The notes beneath the pieces are model-generated. The model worked only from the letters and a program-made list of their open reading frames with translations. It was not told the origin of the DNA and did not search any database. A stretch of 55,130 nucleotides of DNA from an uncultured Aquabacterium sp. (GTDB lineage Bacteria; Pseudomonadota; Gammaproteobacteria; Burkholderiales; Burkholderiaceae_C): positions 1 to 55,130 of the forward strand of contig NZ_CAJYGK010000011.1 of NCBI RefSeq assembly GCF_913773725.1, read 5' to 3'. A program made the position numbers and the translations under genes. Below, piece after piece: positions 42,558 to 51,357 of this stretch (the stretch's first letter is position 1; each line of letters starts with the position of its first letter).

Positions 42558-43958
42558 ATGTTGACGCGTAGCAATCCGGTGTTGTCCGACGGAACCAGAA
42601 TCTCGGACCTCATCAATCTGGACACCCGTGAAGTGAAGATGCGGGTCTTGTCCGATGCCGAGCTGTACCAGCTCGAGATGGAAAAGATCTTCGCCAAGAC
42701 CTGGGTCTTCCTGGCCCATGAAACGGAAATACCCAACTCGGGAGATTTCGTCCAGCGGGATATGGGTTCGGATTCGGTCCTCGTCACGCGTGACCGCGAG
42801 GGCCAGGTGCACGTGGTGCTCAACGTCTGCACCCACCGGGGCATGAAGGTCTCCACGCTGGACGTGGGCAACACCCAGGCCCACATGTGCATCTACCACG
42901 GCTGGGCCTTCAAGCCCAATGGGGACTTCATCGGCGCCCCCGTCGACAAGGAGTGCATGCACGGGAAGATGATGAGCAAAGAGCAACTCTCGCTCACCAA
43001 GGCCCGCGTGGCGGTCTACGGCGGCATGATTTTCGCCACCTGGAACCTTGACGGCCCTTCCTTCGACGAGTTCCTGGGAGACGCAAAGTTTTACTACGAC
43101 ACCATGTGGTGCCGTACCACCAGTGGCATGGAGGTTTTGGGGCCGCCGCAGCGCTTCATCATCAAGGCCAATTGGAAGACAGCTGCCGAGCAGGGGGCAT
43201 GCGATGGCTATCACACGCTGACCCTGCACCGCTGGCTGGGTGAGATCGGCCCCTATGCGAAGAAGCCCAATGCCGAAGGGGGTGGGGCGGACCTGACACC
43301 GGAAATGTATGGCGTTGAAGTCTGGACTGACCATGGCCACACCATGCGTTGTATCGATCTGGGCCGCAAGGTTCACCGGATCACGGGCAGGGATCCAGCC
43401 GAGCTTTCGCCCCAGGAAAAGCTCACTGTCCTGCCCCCCCCGGGCTTGACGGCCGAGATGATCCCCGATGTGGTGAGCCGCCTCTCGCCTGAGCAGATCG
43501 AGATCATGAGCTCCAACCCGCCGCAAGTGGGCAACTTCTTTCCCAACGGACTGTTCGAGTTCATCTACCTGCCGACGGCCGATGGCAAGGTGACGGGCGC
43601 GATGGCCCTGCACACCTATGTGCCCATGGGGCCGGATAAGTTCATGTTCATGAACTGGATCCTGGCAGAAAAGGATACGCCGCCCGAGCAGAAGGCCGCG
43701 ATGCTGCGCATTTCCTGCCAGTTCCTGGGCACTTCCGGCATGGTGGAGCAGGACGACTCGGACACCTGGCCGCACCAGACCATCGTCTCCAAAGGGGCGA
43801 TGAGCAAGAACATCACGCTCAAATACCAAGCCAAGTATGAGACCGGCAAGCCTGACGGCTGGCCGGGTCCCGGTCATGTTGGCAGCGGCTTCACCAAGGA
43901 CGACACCAACTGGAGCTTCTGGCAGTACTGGCACGAGCTGATGACTCGCGAGTCTTGA
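42558..43958 (+). CDS. Rieske oxygenase alpha subunit 1
   Basis: This 466-residue terminal-oxygenase large subunit binds a Rieske [2Fe-2S] cluster through Cys91, His93, Cys111 and His114 (CTHRG and CIYHGW). It binds mononuclear iron through His219 and His224, with the bridging Asp216 in ACDGYHTLTLH; Asp399 or Asp400 in VEQDDSD is the likely third ligand. It inserts O2 into a ring with its beta subunit, fed by a ferredoxin. AAGGAGA at 42544-42550 fixes the start. It aligns without a gap to the alpha subunit at 48501. Substrate is probably a bulky or acyl-substituted aromatic or polycyclic acid derivative; not proven. Confidence 0.95.
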   Translation: MLTRSNPVLSDGTRISDLINLDTREVKMRVLSDAELYQLEMEKIFAKTWVFLAHETEIPNSGDFVQRDMGSDSVLVTRDREGQVHVVLNVCTHRGMKVSTLDVGNTQAHMCIYHGWAFKPNGDFIGAPVDKECMHGKMMSKEQLSLTKARVAVYGGMIFATWNLDGPSFDEFLGDAKFYYDTMWCRTTSGMEVLGPPQRFIIKANWKTAAEQGACDGYHTLTLHRWLGEIGPYAKKPNAEGGGADLTPEMYGVEVWTDHGHTMRCIDLGRKVHRITGRDPAELSPQEKLTVLPPPGLTAEMIPDVVSRLSPEQIEIMSSNPPQVGNFFPNGLFEFIYLPTADGKVTGAMALHTYVPMGPDKFMFMNWILAEKDTPPEQKAAMLRISCQFLGTSGMVEQDDSDTWPHQTIVSKGAMSKNITLKYQAKYETGKPDGWPGPGHVGSGFTKDDTNWSFWQYWHELMTRES

Positions 43959-43995
43959 GCCGCCGATGCCAACCCTTCACCACCAGGAGATCACC

Positions 43996-44565
43996 ATGTT
44001 TGCCAACCTGCTCGAACCCACGCCTCTGCCATCCACCGTGCGCGGCAACCGCATGCCTGTCGGCAGTCCCCTTTACAACGAATGCGTCGAATTCCTCATT
44101 GACGAGGCGGAGATGCTCGATGAGCTGCGCTTTGACGAATGGCGCGCGCTGCTGGCGCAGGACATCGAATACAACGTCCCGCAGCGCTTGACACGCCCCG
44201 TGCGCATGCAGGATGGCACGACCATTCGAACCGTTCAGCACATGCACGACAACTACGCCTCGTTGATGCTGCGCGTGCGCCGTATCACGGAAACCCGCAG
44301 CGCCTGGTGCGAAGACCCTCCCTCGCGCACGCGCCGGATGGTCAGCAACGTGCGCGTCTACAAGACCGACAAGCCGAATGAATTCAAGGTGCAGAGCTAC
44401 ATGCTTCTCACCCGGAACCGATTCGATTTTGACTATTTTGACCTGATCCCCTGCGACCGCCATGACGTGTTGCGCAAGGAAGGCGGCGCCTTGCAACTGG
44501 CGCGGCGCGAGGTCCTGATTGACCAATCCGTGCTCGGCACGCCCAACCTCGGCATTTTTCTGTGA
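43996..44565 (+). CDS. Rieske oxygenase beta subunit 1
   Basis: This 189-residue small subunit has a cone-like fold (SnoaL/NTF2 family) with YNECVEFLIDEAEMLDELRF, WRALLAQDIEYNVPQR, RTRRMVSNVRV and the C-terminal LGTPNLGIFL, all typical of ring-hydroxylating dioxygenase beta subunits. It is structural and forms the alpha3beta3 complex. AGGAGAT upstream supports the ATG at 43996. It is 37 bases after the alpha stop and followed by the P450 gene in one operon. Confidence 0.93.
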   Translation: MFANLLEPTPLPSTVRGNRMPVGSPLYNECVEFLIDEAEMLDELRFDEWRALLAQDIEYNVPQRLTRPVRMQDGTTIRTVQHMHDNYASLMLRVRRITETRSAWCEDPPSRTRRMVSNVRVYKTDKPNEFKVQSYMLLTRNRFDFDYFDLIPCDRHDVLRKEGGALQLARREVLIDQSVLGTPNLGIFL

Positions 44566-44598
44566 CCTGCGGTGTCGCGTTCCACCTTTGAGGAAAAA

Positions 44599-45879
44599 AT
44601 GAAAACCACCTATCGTTCCGAGAAGCTCGAAGAGGCTTTCGCTGCACTTTCGGCCAACTACCGAGGGACCGACATCGACCTGTACGCGGTGTGCCGCGAC
44701 AGGCGCGCGACGTCGCCGGTCGCGACCGGCGACTTCATGAACAGCATCGGCGTGCCCACGCATGCCGGTGCCAACCACGGCCACCCGACCTTCACCCTGT
44801 TCAAGTACAACGACGTCAAGAACGTGCTGCAGGACTCCGCCACCTTCAACAGCCGCTTCATGGCCAAGGGCTTCGGCAGCTTTTTCAGTGCCGACGGACT
44901 GGTCATCACGGCCATGGATGGCGAGGCGCACCGCAAGGCCCGCGGGCTGCTGCAGCCGGTGTTTGCACCCGATGCCGTGCTGCCCTGGCGCGCCGCGATC
45001 GAGCACCAGATCCGCGACGAGTTCATCCTGCCCCTGGTGCCCGACAAGCGCGCCGACCTGCTGGACTTCGGCCTGTACTTCCCGATCCGCGTCATCTACG
45101 GATTGATCGGCTTTCCCGACGAGGAACTGGGCAACTTCTACGAGTACGCGGCGATGGGCCTGACCGTGCTGGCTGGCCCGAAGATCGACCCGGCCGAAGA
45201 GGCCGCGTCCCGCGAGCGCGCGATGAAGGCCACCAACACCTTGTATGAGACCGTGATGGCGCTGGTCAAGCGCCGCCGCGCCGAAGGAGCTCCCGGAGAC
45301 GACCTGGTGTGCCGCCTGCTGCGCGCCGAATTCGAGGGGCGCAAGCTCGACGACCACGAAATCACGACCTTCGCGCGTTCGATGGTGGCCGCCGGCGGCG
45401 AAACCACCACCCGGACCTTCAGCTCAATCATGACGCTGCTGCTGCAGCGTCCAGCCCTGGTCGAACGGGTCCGCAACGATCGCAGCCTGGTGTCCAAGCT
45501 GATCGACGAGGGGGTGCGCTTCGAGCCCGTGTCCACCGTCAAGGTGCGTCAGGCCGTTCGCGATGTCGAGATCCGGGGCGTGCAGATCCCCAGGGATGCG
45601 ATGGTGCAGTGCGTGGTCGCCTCCGCCAACCGCGACGAAGAGATCTTCGACAACAGCGACACCTTCGACATCGACCGCCGCCAGAAGCCGTCCTTCACCT
45701 TCGGCTTCGGCCCGCACATGTGCATTGGCCAGTACCTGGCGAAGATGGAGCTTTCCATCGCCATCAACGCGGTGCTCGACCTGTTCCCCAACATCCGGCT
45801 CGATCCGGACCGCCCCGCGCCCGTGATCGCCGGCAGCATGCTGCGCGGCGCGTCCTCCGTGCCCGTGATCTGGGACTGA
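44599..45879 (+). CDS. Cytochrome P450
   Basis: This 426-residue soluble P450 of the bacterial class I type has the I-helix O2-activating motif AAGGETTTRT (near 254), the K-helix ExxR in EGVRFEP, and the heme-binding loop FGFGPHMCIGQYLA with ligand Cys375. It hydroxylates its substrate using electrons from a ferredoxin and ferredoxin reductase. The reductase at 27337 may serve it; no ferredoxin gene is visible. It lies directly after the first Rieske pair, so the two oxygenases likely act on the same compound, as P450 and Rieske enzymes do in dit clusters. The ATG at 44599 follows TTTGAGGA; a GTG at 44572 is less likely. Confidence 0.95.
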   Translation: MKTTYRSEKLEEAFAALSANYRGTDIDLYAVCRDRRATSPVATGDFMNSIGVPTHAGANHGHPTFTLFKYNDVKNVLQDSATFNSRFMAKGFGSFFSADGLVITAMDGEAHRKARGLLQPVFAPDAVLPWRAAIEHQIRDEFILPLVPDKRADLLDFGLYFPIRVIYGLIGFPDEELGNFYEYAAMGLTVLAGPKIDPAEEAASRERAMKATNTLYETVMALVKRRRAEGAPGDDLVCRLLRAEFEGRKLDDHEITTFARSMVAAGGETTTRTFSSIMTLLLQRPALVERVRNDRSLVSKLIDEGVRFEPVSTVKVRQAVRDVEIRGVQIPRDAMVQCVVASANRDEEIFDNSDTFDIDRRQKPSFTFGFGPHMCIGQYLAKMELSIAINAVLDLFPNIRLDPDRPAPVIAGSMLRGASSVPVIWD

Positions 45880-45963
45880 AGCCCCAGGCCGTCAAATCAG
45901 CCGCACGGTGTGCCCCGCCGGACGTGCCCGCCGCGATGTGCGGCGCGGCCGGCGCGGCGCATT

Positions 45964-45988
45964 CCCGATCGTCCCATTCGCGATCGGG
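45964..45988 (+). terminator. Hairpin between P450 and amidohydrolase genes
   Basis: An 8-bp perfect stem (CCCGATCG at 45964-45971, CGATCGGG at 45981-45988) with a nine-base loop precedes a T-rich stretch (TCTTTTGTTT). It lies in the 151-bp gap after the P450 stop. It could end most transcripts of the first Rieske operon or attenuate downstream genes. The T run is broken, so strength is uncertain. Confidence 0.45.
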
Positions 45989-46030
45989 GTCCCATCTTTT
46001 GTTTGCATATTCCTTTATCTGGAGTCCATC

Positions 46031-47341
46031 ATGAAACTCGACGACCTCATTCTTGTCAGCGTTGACGACCACGCGATTGAGCCGCGCGGGGCTTTTGATC
46101 GCCACATGCCAGCCAAATTCAAGGGCCGCCAGCCCAAGGTGGTTCAAAGCAGGGGCCGTGACGTCTGGGTCTTCGAAGACCGCGCGACAGGCTACATGGG
46201 CCTGAACTCCGTGGTGGGGCGCCCCAAGGACGAATACGGCATGGAGCCTTTGGGCTACGAGCACATGCGCCGCGGGACGTGGGACATCAAGGCCCGGGTG
46301 GACGATATGAACGCCAATGGTGTGCTGGGCTCCATCTGCTTCCCGACCTTTCCCGGTTTCGCGGGGCAGCGCTTCCAGCAGTACAGGGATGCGCGGGAGG
46401 TTTCGTTCGCCGCCATCCAGGCCTACAACGACTGGCACCTGCACGACTGGTGCAATGCAGCGCCGGGGCGGTTCATTCCGCTGAGCCTGATTCCATGGTG
46501 GGATGGTGAACTGGCTGCCCAGGAGATCCGCCGCATGGCCAAGCTGGGGGTTCACGCGATCTCCCTCTCGGACAACCCCGCGCTGCATGGGTTCCCCTCG
46601 ATCCACTCCGACCATTGGGATCCGGTGTGGAAGGCTTGCGCGGACAATGACGTGGTGATCTGCTGCCACATCGGCACCGGCGTCAAGGCCGAGCATGCCT
46701 CGGACCTCACGCCGATCGATGCCTGGATCACCTCGATGCCGATCTCGATCGCCAACTCGGCCGCCGACTGGATATGGGCCCCCATGTGGAAGAAGTACCC
46801 CAATCTGCGCATGGCCCTCTCCGAGGGCAGCATCGGATGGATTCCATACCTGCTGGAGCGTGCCGACTTCACCTACCGGCACCATCACGAGTGGACCATG
46901 ACGGACTTCGGCGGCGGCAAGCCCAGCGACGTCTTCAGGCAGCACATCATCACCTGCTTCATCGAAGACGAGTTCGGCTTGCGCAATCTGGCCGACATCG
47001 GCGAAGACAAGGTGACCTGGGAGTGCGACTACCCGCACTCCGACTGCACCTGGCCGGGTTCGCCGGAGATCTTCCATGCGCAGACCCGGCACCTGACGGA
47101 CGCGCAGATCGACAAGATCGGCCACCTCAACGCCATGCGCGAGTTCTCCTACGACCCGTTCTCCATCCTGGGACGCGAGAACTGCACCGTGGGAGCGCTG
47201 CGGGCGCAGGCCAAGCACGTGAGTGTCGAACCGATGCTGGGCATGGGGGGGGCCAAGCCGGTGCGGCAGACGGGCAAGCCGGTGACCTCGGGCGACATCA
47301 ACAAGATGTTCGCTGATGCGGACGCAGAGACCGCGCTGTAG
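46031..47341 (+). CDS. Amidohydrolase-2 family protein
   Basis: This 436-residue metal-dependent hydrolase starts MKLDDLILVSVDDHAIEPRG. SVDDHxxEP is the variant metal-site start common in COG2159 members, in place of HxH. CCHIGTG near residue 219 and WECDYPHSDCTWPGSP near 335, with the usual Asp, complete the site. Family members include decarboxylases and C-C or ester hydrolases. A TCTGGAGTCC site precedes the ATG. It stands between the P450 and an MDR-family oxidoreductase. The substrate is unknown. A C-terminal tail of about 45 residues is probably disordered. Confidence 0.9.
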   Translation: MKLDDLILVSVDDHAIEPRGAFDRHMPAKFKGRQPKVVQSRGRDVWVFEDRATGYMGLNSVVGRPKDEYGMEPLGYEHMRRGTWDIKARVDDMNANGVLGSICFPTFPGFAGQRFQQYRDAREVSFAAIQAYNDWHLHDWCNAAPGRFIPLSLIPWWDGELAAQEIRRMAKLGVHAISLSDNPALHGFPSIHSDHWDPVWKACADNDVVICCHIGTGVKAEHASDLTPIDAWITSMPISIANSAADWIWAPMWKKYPNLRMALSEGSIGWIPYLLERADFTYRHHHEWTMTDFGGGKPSDVFRQHIITCFIEDEFGLRNLADIGEDKVTWECDYPHSDCTWPGSPEIFHAQTRHLTDAQIDKIGHLNAMREFSYDPFSILGRENCTVGALRAQAKHVSVEPMLGMGGAKPVRQTGKPVTSGDINKMFADADAETAL

Positions 47342-47389
47342 CCTTTGGGAGCATCAGATGAGCCATCTCTACGATCTGGGGGCTGCAAG

Positions 47390-48316
47390 ATGCGGGCGGC
47401 CGTGATTGCCGAGCGCGGACTGCCGCCGGTTCTGCAGGACTTTCCCGAACCACAGGCTCGCGAGGGCGCGACCTTGATCAAGGTCGATACCGCGGGGCTG
47501 GGAGGCTGGGATGTTCTGGGGGCCTACCGCCTGGGCGTGCAATTCCCGTGCGTGATTCGGGGCGAGGGGGTAGGCCACGCCCCGGACGGGCGCCGGGTCT
47601 ATTTCGGCGAGCGCTCGGTGGCGCCCTTCGGGGCCTGGGCCGAACGCACCTTGGTACCTACCGAAGAGGTGTGGGACGTTCCCGACGATGTCGACGATGC
47701 GCTGGCCATCACCATGGGCATCGCGGGCACCGGCGCACTGCTGCCGCTGGAACAGGCCCGCATCCAGCCTGGCGAAACCGTGCTGATCTTGGGGGCCACG
47801 GGAACGCTCGGGCAGCTCGCCCTGCAGCTCGCGCGCATTCTGGGCGCTGGCCGTGTGGTGGGGGCGGCCCGCGATGCGGCCGCCCTGGAGCGCTTGCGCG
47901 CGCGGGGCCTGGCCGACGCGGTGGTGGCCCTGGGCGGCACCGACGATGCCGTGGCCCTGAAGGCCGTGGCGGGCGAGGGGTTCGACGTGGTTCTCGACGG
48001 CGTATGCGGTGCGCCCATGCTCGCGGCGCTGAAGGCCACGCGCTGGGGCGCGCGCATCCTCACCGTCGGCACGGGGGGCGGGCGCGAAGTGAAGCTCGAT
48101 ATCGCCGACCTGCTGTTCCGCACGCTCAGTTGCGTGGGTACGGGGCAGCGCTCGGCCAGCGATCGCGAGGCCACCTGGCGCCGGCTCCTGCGGATGGCGC
48201 ACGAGCATCGCATCACCTTTGACCATGTCGGGTATCGCTTCGACCAGATGCCGGACGCCTGGGCAAGCCAGGTGGCGGGGCCACATGCCAAGATCACCGC
48301 TTCTCTCAAGGCCTGA
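47390..48316 (+). CDS. MDR-family (quinone-oxidoreductase-like) dehydrogenase
   Basis: This 308-residue protein has the medium-chain dehydrogenase/reductase fold: a GroES-like N-terminal domain (about 1-110), and a Rossmann domain with VLILGATGTLGQLALQLA (about 135-155). The catalytic-zinc Cys and the structural four-Cys lobe are absent (GLGGWDVLGAY), so it is of the zinc-free quinone-oxidoreductase type using NADPH. It may reduce an enone or enoyl-CoA. It follows the amidohydrolase gene by 48 bases and is 184 bases before the second Rieske alpha gene. Confidence 0.85.
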   Translation: MRAAVIAERGLPPVLQDFPEPQAREGATLIKVDTAGLGGWDVLGAYRLGVQFPCVIRGEGVGHAPDGRRVYFGERSVAPFGAWAERTLVPTEEVWDVPDDVDDALAITMGIAGTGALLPLEQARIQPGETVLILGATGTLGQLALQLARILGAGRVVGAARDAAALERLRARGLADAVVALGGTDDAVALKAVAGEGFDVVLDGVCGAPMLAALKATRWGARILTVGTGGGREVKLDIADLLFRTLSCVGTGQRSASDREATWRRLLRMAHEHRITFDHVGYRFDQMPDAWASQVAGPHAKITASLKA

Positions 48317-48500
48317 TCGGAATTCGGCACGAACCAGAAGGATGGCGCGGATGCCAGGCTGGGAGGGTATGCGCGAACCTAGTGTTAACCCTGGTTTTTG
48401 GCCGCATTTGGGCCACTGGAACGGGCTTTATATGTACAGACTTTGCTAGGTTGTTTATATTTCGTCCCCACAGCTGCCCAAACAGATGAAGGAGACGCGC

Positions 48501-49901
48501 ATGCTAAGCCCCACCCCCCCCACGCTTTCCGATGGAACCAAGGTCGTTGATCTGGTCAATGTGAACACACGGGAGGTGCAGATGCGCGCGCTCTCGGACC
48601 CCGAGCTCTACGAGCTGGAGATGGAGCGGATCTTCGGCAAGATCTGGGTTTTCCTCGGCCATGAGTCCGAGATTCCCAACTCGGGGGACTTCGTCACTCG
48701 CGACATGGGTTCCGACTCGGTGCTGGTCACGCGCGATAAGTCGGGCGAGGTTCACGTGCTTCTCAACCTGTGCACGCACCGGGGCATGCGGGTTTCGACC
48801 CTGGATGCGGGCAACACGCAGATCCACACCTGCATCTACCATGGCTGGGCTTTCCGTCCGAACGGAGCCTTTCTCGGCGCGCCGGTCGAGAAGGAGACGA
48901 TGCACGGCAAGATGATGAGCAAGGAGGAACTGGGGTTGAAGAAGGCCCGGGTCACCTTGTATGGCGGGCTGATCTTTGCAACCTGGAACATCGATGGCCC
49001 CTCGTTCGAGGAATTCCTTGGCGACGCCAAGTGGTACTACGACATCCTTTTCAAGCGCACCGACAAAGGCATGGAAGTGCTGGGGCCGCCGCAGCGCTTC
49101 ACGGTGCGTGCCAACTGGAAGGCAGCAGGGGAGCAGTCTGCCGCCGACGGCTACCACACGCTGACCCTGCACCGCTGGCTTGGCGAGGTCGGCAACTATT
49201 CCAAGAAGGGCGAAGGGGAGGGCAGCGGTGGCGACCTGAGCCCAGAGATGTACGGGGTGGAAGTCAGTTCGCCGCACGGGCACGCGTTGCGATGCATCGA
49301 CCTGGGGCGGAAGATTCGCCGCATGACCGGGCTCGATCCCGACGTGCTGAGCGTGGACGAAAAGCTCAATGCGCTCCCGCCAGCCGGCATGACGAAGGAG
49401 ATGGTCGAGCAGCTCAAGCGCAACCTCACGCCCGAACAGCTGCATGTGCAGACCAGCATGCCGCCGCAGGTCGGCGGCATCTTCCCGAACGTGCTGTTTG
49501 GCTTCGTCTACATCCCACAGGCCGATGGCTCGGTGGTCGGCTCGATGACCATGCATGCCTACGTCCCGAAGGGGCCCGACAAGCTGGAGTTCGTGAACTG
49601 GATCTTTGCGGAAAAGGACGCCCCGCAGGAGTTGCGCGACAAGATGCTCAGGCAGACCATCCAGCTGTTTGGCACATCAGGCATGGTGGAGCAGGACGAC
49701 TCCGACACCTGGCCGCACATGACCCTGGCCGCCAAGGGCGCGCAGGGCAAGAAGATGACCCTGAAGTACCAGGCTGTCTATGAAACCGGGGCGCCCAAAG
49801 GCTGGCCCGGCCCGGGCATCGTCAACGAAGGCTTCACCAAGGACGACACGCAGTGGCACTGGTGGTTGTACTGGCGCCAGCTCATGGGCGACGCGGTCTG
49901 A
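48501..49901 (+). CDS. Rieske oxygenase alpha subunit 2
   Basis: This 466-residue paralogue of the alpha subunit at 42558 has every ligand at the same number: Cys91, His93, Cys111, His114 for the cluster, and Asp216, His219, His224 at the catalytic iron (AADGYHTLTLH), with VEQDDSD near 399. The two align without a gap over at least the first 230 residues and have equal length. The AAGGAGA site at 48487-48493 region points to the ATG at 48501; an in-frame ATG at 48486 overlaps that site. It is probably a second ring-hydroxylating oxygenase of altered substrate range or position. Confidence 0.95.
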   Translation: MLSPTPPTLSDGTKVVDLVNVNTREVQMRALSDPELYELEMERIFGKIWVFLGHESEIPNSGDFVTRDMGSDSVLVTRDKSGEVHVLLNLCTHRGMRVSTLDAGNTQIHTCIYHGWAFRPNGAFLGAPVEKETMHGKMMSKEELGLKKARVTLYGGLIFATWNIDGPSFEEFLGDAKWYYDILFKRTDKGMEVLGPPQRFTVRANWKAAGEQSAADGYHTLTLHRWLGEVGNYSKKGEGEGSGGDLSPEMYGVEVSSPHGHALRCIDLGRKIRRMTGLDPDVLSVDEKLNALPPAGMTKEMVEQLKRNLTPEQLHVQTSMPPQVGGIFPNVLFGFVYIPQADGSVVGSMTMHAYVPKGPDKLEFVNWIFAEKDAPQELRDKMLRQTIQLFGTSGMVEQDDSDTWPHMTLAAKGAQGKKMTLKYQAVYETGAPKGWPGPGIVNEGFTKDDTQWHWWLYWRQLMGDAV

Positions 49902-49943
49902 TCCTTCCTTGCAACTCGATACCATCCAATCTCGGAGACTCCC

Positions 49944-50480
49944 ATGAGTGAAGCCCAAGGCGCCCTGGTGCCTATCGGATCGCCGGTTTACAACCAGATC
50001 CTTCAATTTCTGTACGTCGAGGCGCGCCTGCTTGACGAAATCCGCCTCAAGGAATGGGGCGCCCTGCTCGCGCAAGACCTGATCTACTCCGCTCCCTTGA
50101 GGGAAACACGGCCGGTCAACCAGCAGGCGGCATCGGTGGTGCGCACCATGCAGCACTACCACGACGATTGGCGCTCCGTGATGGGGCGGATCGTGCGCCT
50201 TACCGGCACCAAGAGCGCCTGGGCGGAAGATCCACCATCGCGCACGCGCCGACTCGTGACCAACGTTCTGGTCGAAGAGACGGACAAGCCCCAGGAATAC
50301 AGCGTGCGCAGCTATCTGCTAGTGACGCGCAGCCGGTTCAACTTCGATGAATACGACCTGATCAGCGCGGAACGCAGGGACATCCTGCGGTCGGATGGCG
50401 AGGGGTTCAAGCTGGCCAAGCGCGAGATCCTGCTGGACCAGGCCGTGCTGGGTACGCCGAATCTGGCCATCTTCCTTTGA
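49944..50480 (+). CDS. Rieske oxygenase beta subunit 2
   Basis: This 178-residue small subunit is a paralogue of the beta subunit at 43996. YNQILQFLYVEARLLDEIRL, RTRRLVTNVLV and LGTPNLAIFL match the corresponding segments. It is 11 residues shorter at the N-terminus. ATCTCGGAGACTCCC precedes the ATG. It forms the oxygenase hexamer with alpha subunit 2. The gene ends 14 bases before the convergent DUF2889 gene. Confidence 0.93.
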   Translation: MSEAQGALVPIGSPVYNQILQFLYVEARLLDEIRLKEWGALLAQDLIYSAPLRETRPVNQQAASVVRTMQHYHDDWRSVMGRIVRLTGTKSAWAEDPPSRTRRLVTNVLVEETDKPQEYSVRSYLLVTRSRFNFDEYDLISAERRDILRSDGEGFKLAKREILLDQAVLGTPNLAIFL

Positions 50481-50494
50481 CCTCGCGCTTGCCT

Positions 50495-51235
50495 TCAAGC
50501 CTTGAACGCGAGCCATTCCTGGTCATCGCGGCATAGCTGGCCGGGCTGCCACGTGAAATTCCAGGTCGAGCCCACTTGGCGCAAAGCCAGAGGGGCTCTT
50601 CCAGGCTGCTGCGCATAGCAGGCTCCGGTCGTTCTGGCATGGCGCTGTGCATCGAGGGGACGATTCTTCCCCATGGAAATCACGGCACATCGCCGCAATA
50701 CCAGTGCTGCTTCAGCCATGTCTTCAGTCAGGTGGGCAAACGCCCAGCGCGCCATGCCCTGGCGCAACCCGATGCCTTCGTAAGGGGGAGGCCCTACGAT
50801 GTCCAGGTCCTGGATATCCCAGGCCAGCAGCCGGATGCCGTCGCGATCGAGGGTCGCGTATGTGCGTCCTTCGATTCTCAGTGGCACCTCGATGTCATAG
50901 CGGCGTCGCGGCAGGGCCCGGGACGCGGCGGCCGCGGCCAGGCCGCTGAGTTCCAGCATGTGGGTGCATTGCTCGCTGGGATCGACTTGGCGCATCACGC
51001 CGTGGGCGCTTGTCGCAGGGGGCGTGCCGACCAGCTGTTGGAGTTGGCCAGCCGCCGAAGGACACAGGCTGTAAGGGTGGCGAGGAGCTTCGCCACGCAC
51101 GAAGGCGATGAGCCCATCCCGGACGACGAGTTCGACCCGGAAATGATGGAAGTCATCCTCCAGCGCGGCCCGGCAGCGAAAGCCGGCTTCCAAGGGATCG
51201 GTTGCGATCAGAATGCGGCGTCGGAATACAGGCAT
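50495..51235 (-). CDS. DUF2889 family protein
   Basis: The 246-residue product begins MPVFRRRILIATDPLEAGFR and has the DUF2889 layout: CRAALEDDFHHFRVELVV, YSLCPSAAGQLQQLVG, and the CTHMLELSGLAAAA signature near residue 113, repeated in part in the C-terminal half. DUF2889 genes are common in steroid-, terpenoid- and other CoA-dependent degradation clusters; function is unknown. It is divergent from the SDR gene at 51358, with 122 bases between them, and the frame could extend by a TTG start at 51358 that overlaps the SDR ATG. ATG 51235 is chosen. Confidence 0.78.
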   Translation of the reverse strand: MPVFRRRILIATDPLEAGFRCRAALEDDFHHFRVELVVRDGLIAFVRGEAPRHPYSLCPSAAGQLQQLVGTPPATSAHGVMRQVDPSEQCTHMLELSGLAAAAASRALPRRRYDIEVPLRIEGRTYATLDRDGIRLLAWDIQDLDIVGPPPYEGIGLRQGMARWAFAHLTEDMAEAALVLRRCAVISMGKNRPLDAQRHARTTGACYAQQPGRAPLALRQVGSTWNFTWQPGQLCRDDQEWLAFKA

Positions 51236-51298
51236 GGGAACTTTCTTTCGGGGCCTCTGCCGTCGGCTGGCAACGCGCGAAGCCTGATTTTTCCGGCT

Positions 51299-51340
51299 GA
51301 CACGAAGTGTCTTAAAGTGTACGATAAAAAGAATTCTGTC
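51299..51340. promoter_or_regulatory. Operator-like repeats and palindrome upstream of the SDR gene
   Basis: GACAC-gaa-GTGTC forms a short palindrome at 51299-51311. AAGTGT recurs at 51305 and 51315, exactly ten bases apart, one helical turn. The 8-bp palindrome AGAATTCT is at 51330-51337, also found at 53860-53867 upstream of the TetR/ligase pair. The ribosome-binding site AAGGAGATT follows. A regulator-binding site is likely but unproven. Confidence 0.4.
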
Positions 51341-51357
51341 TAATATAAGGAGATTCA

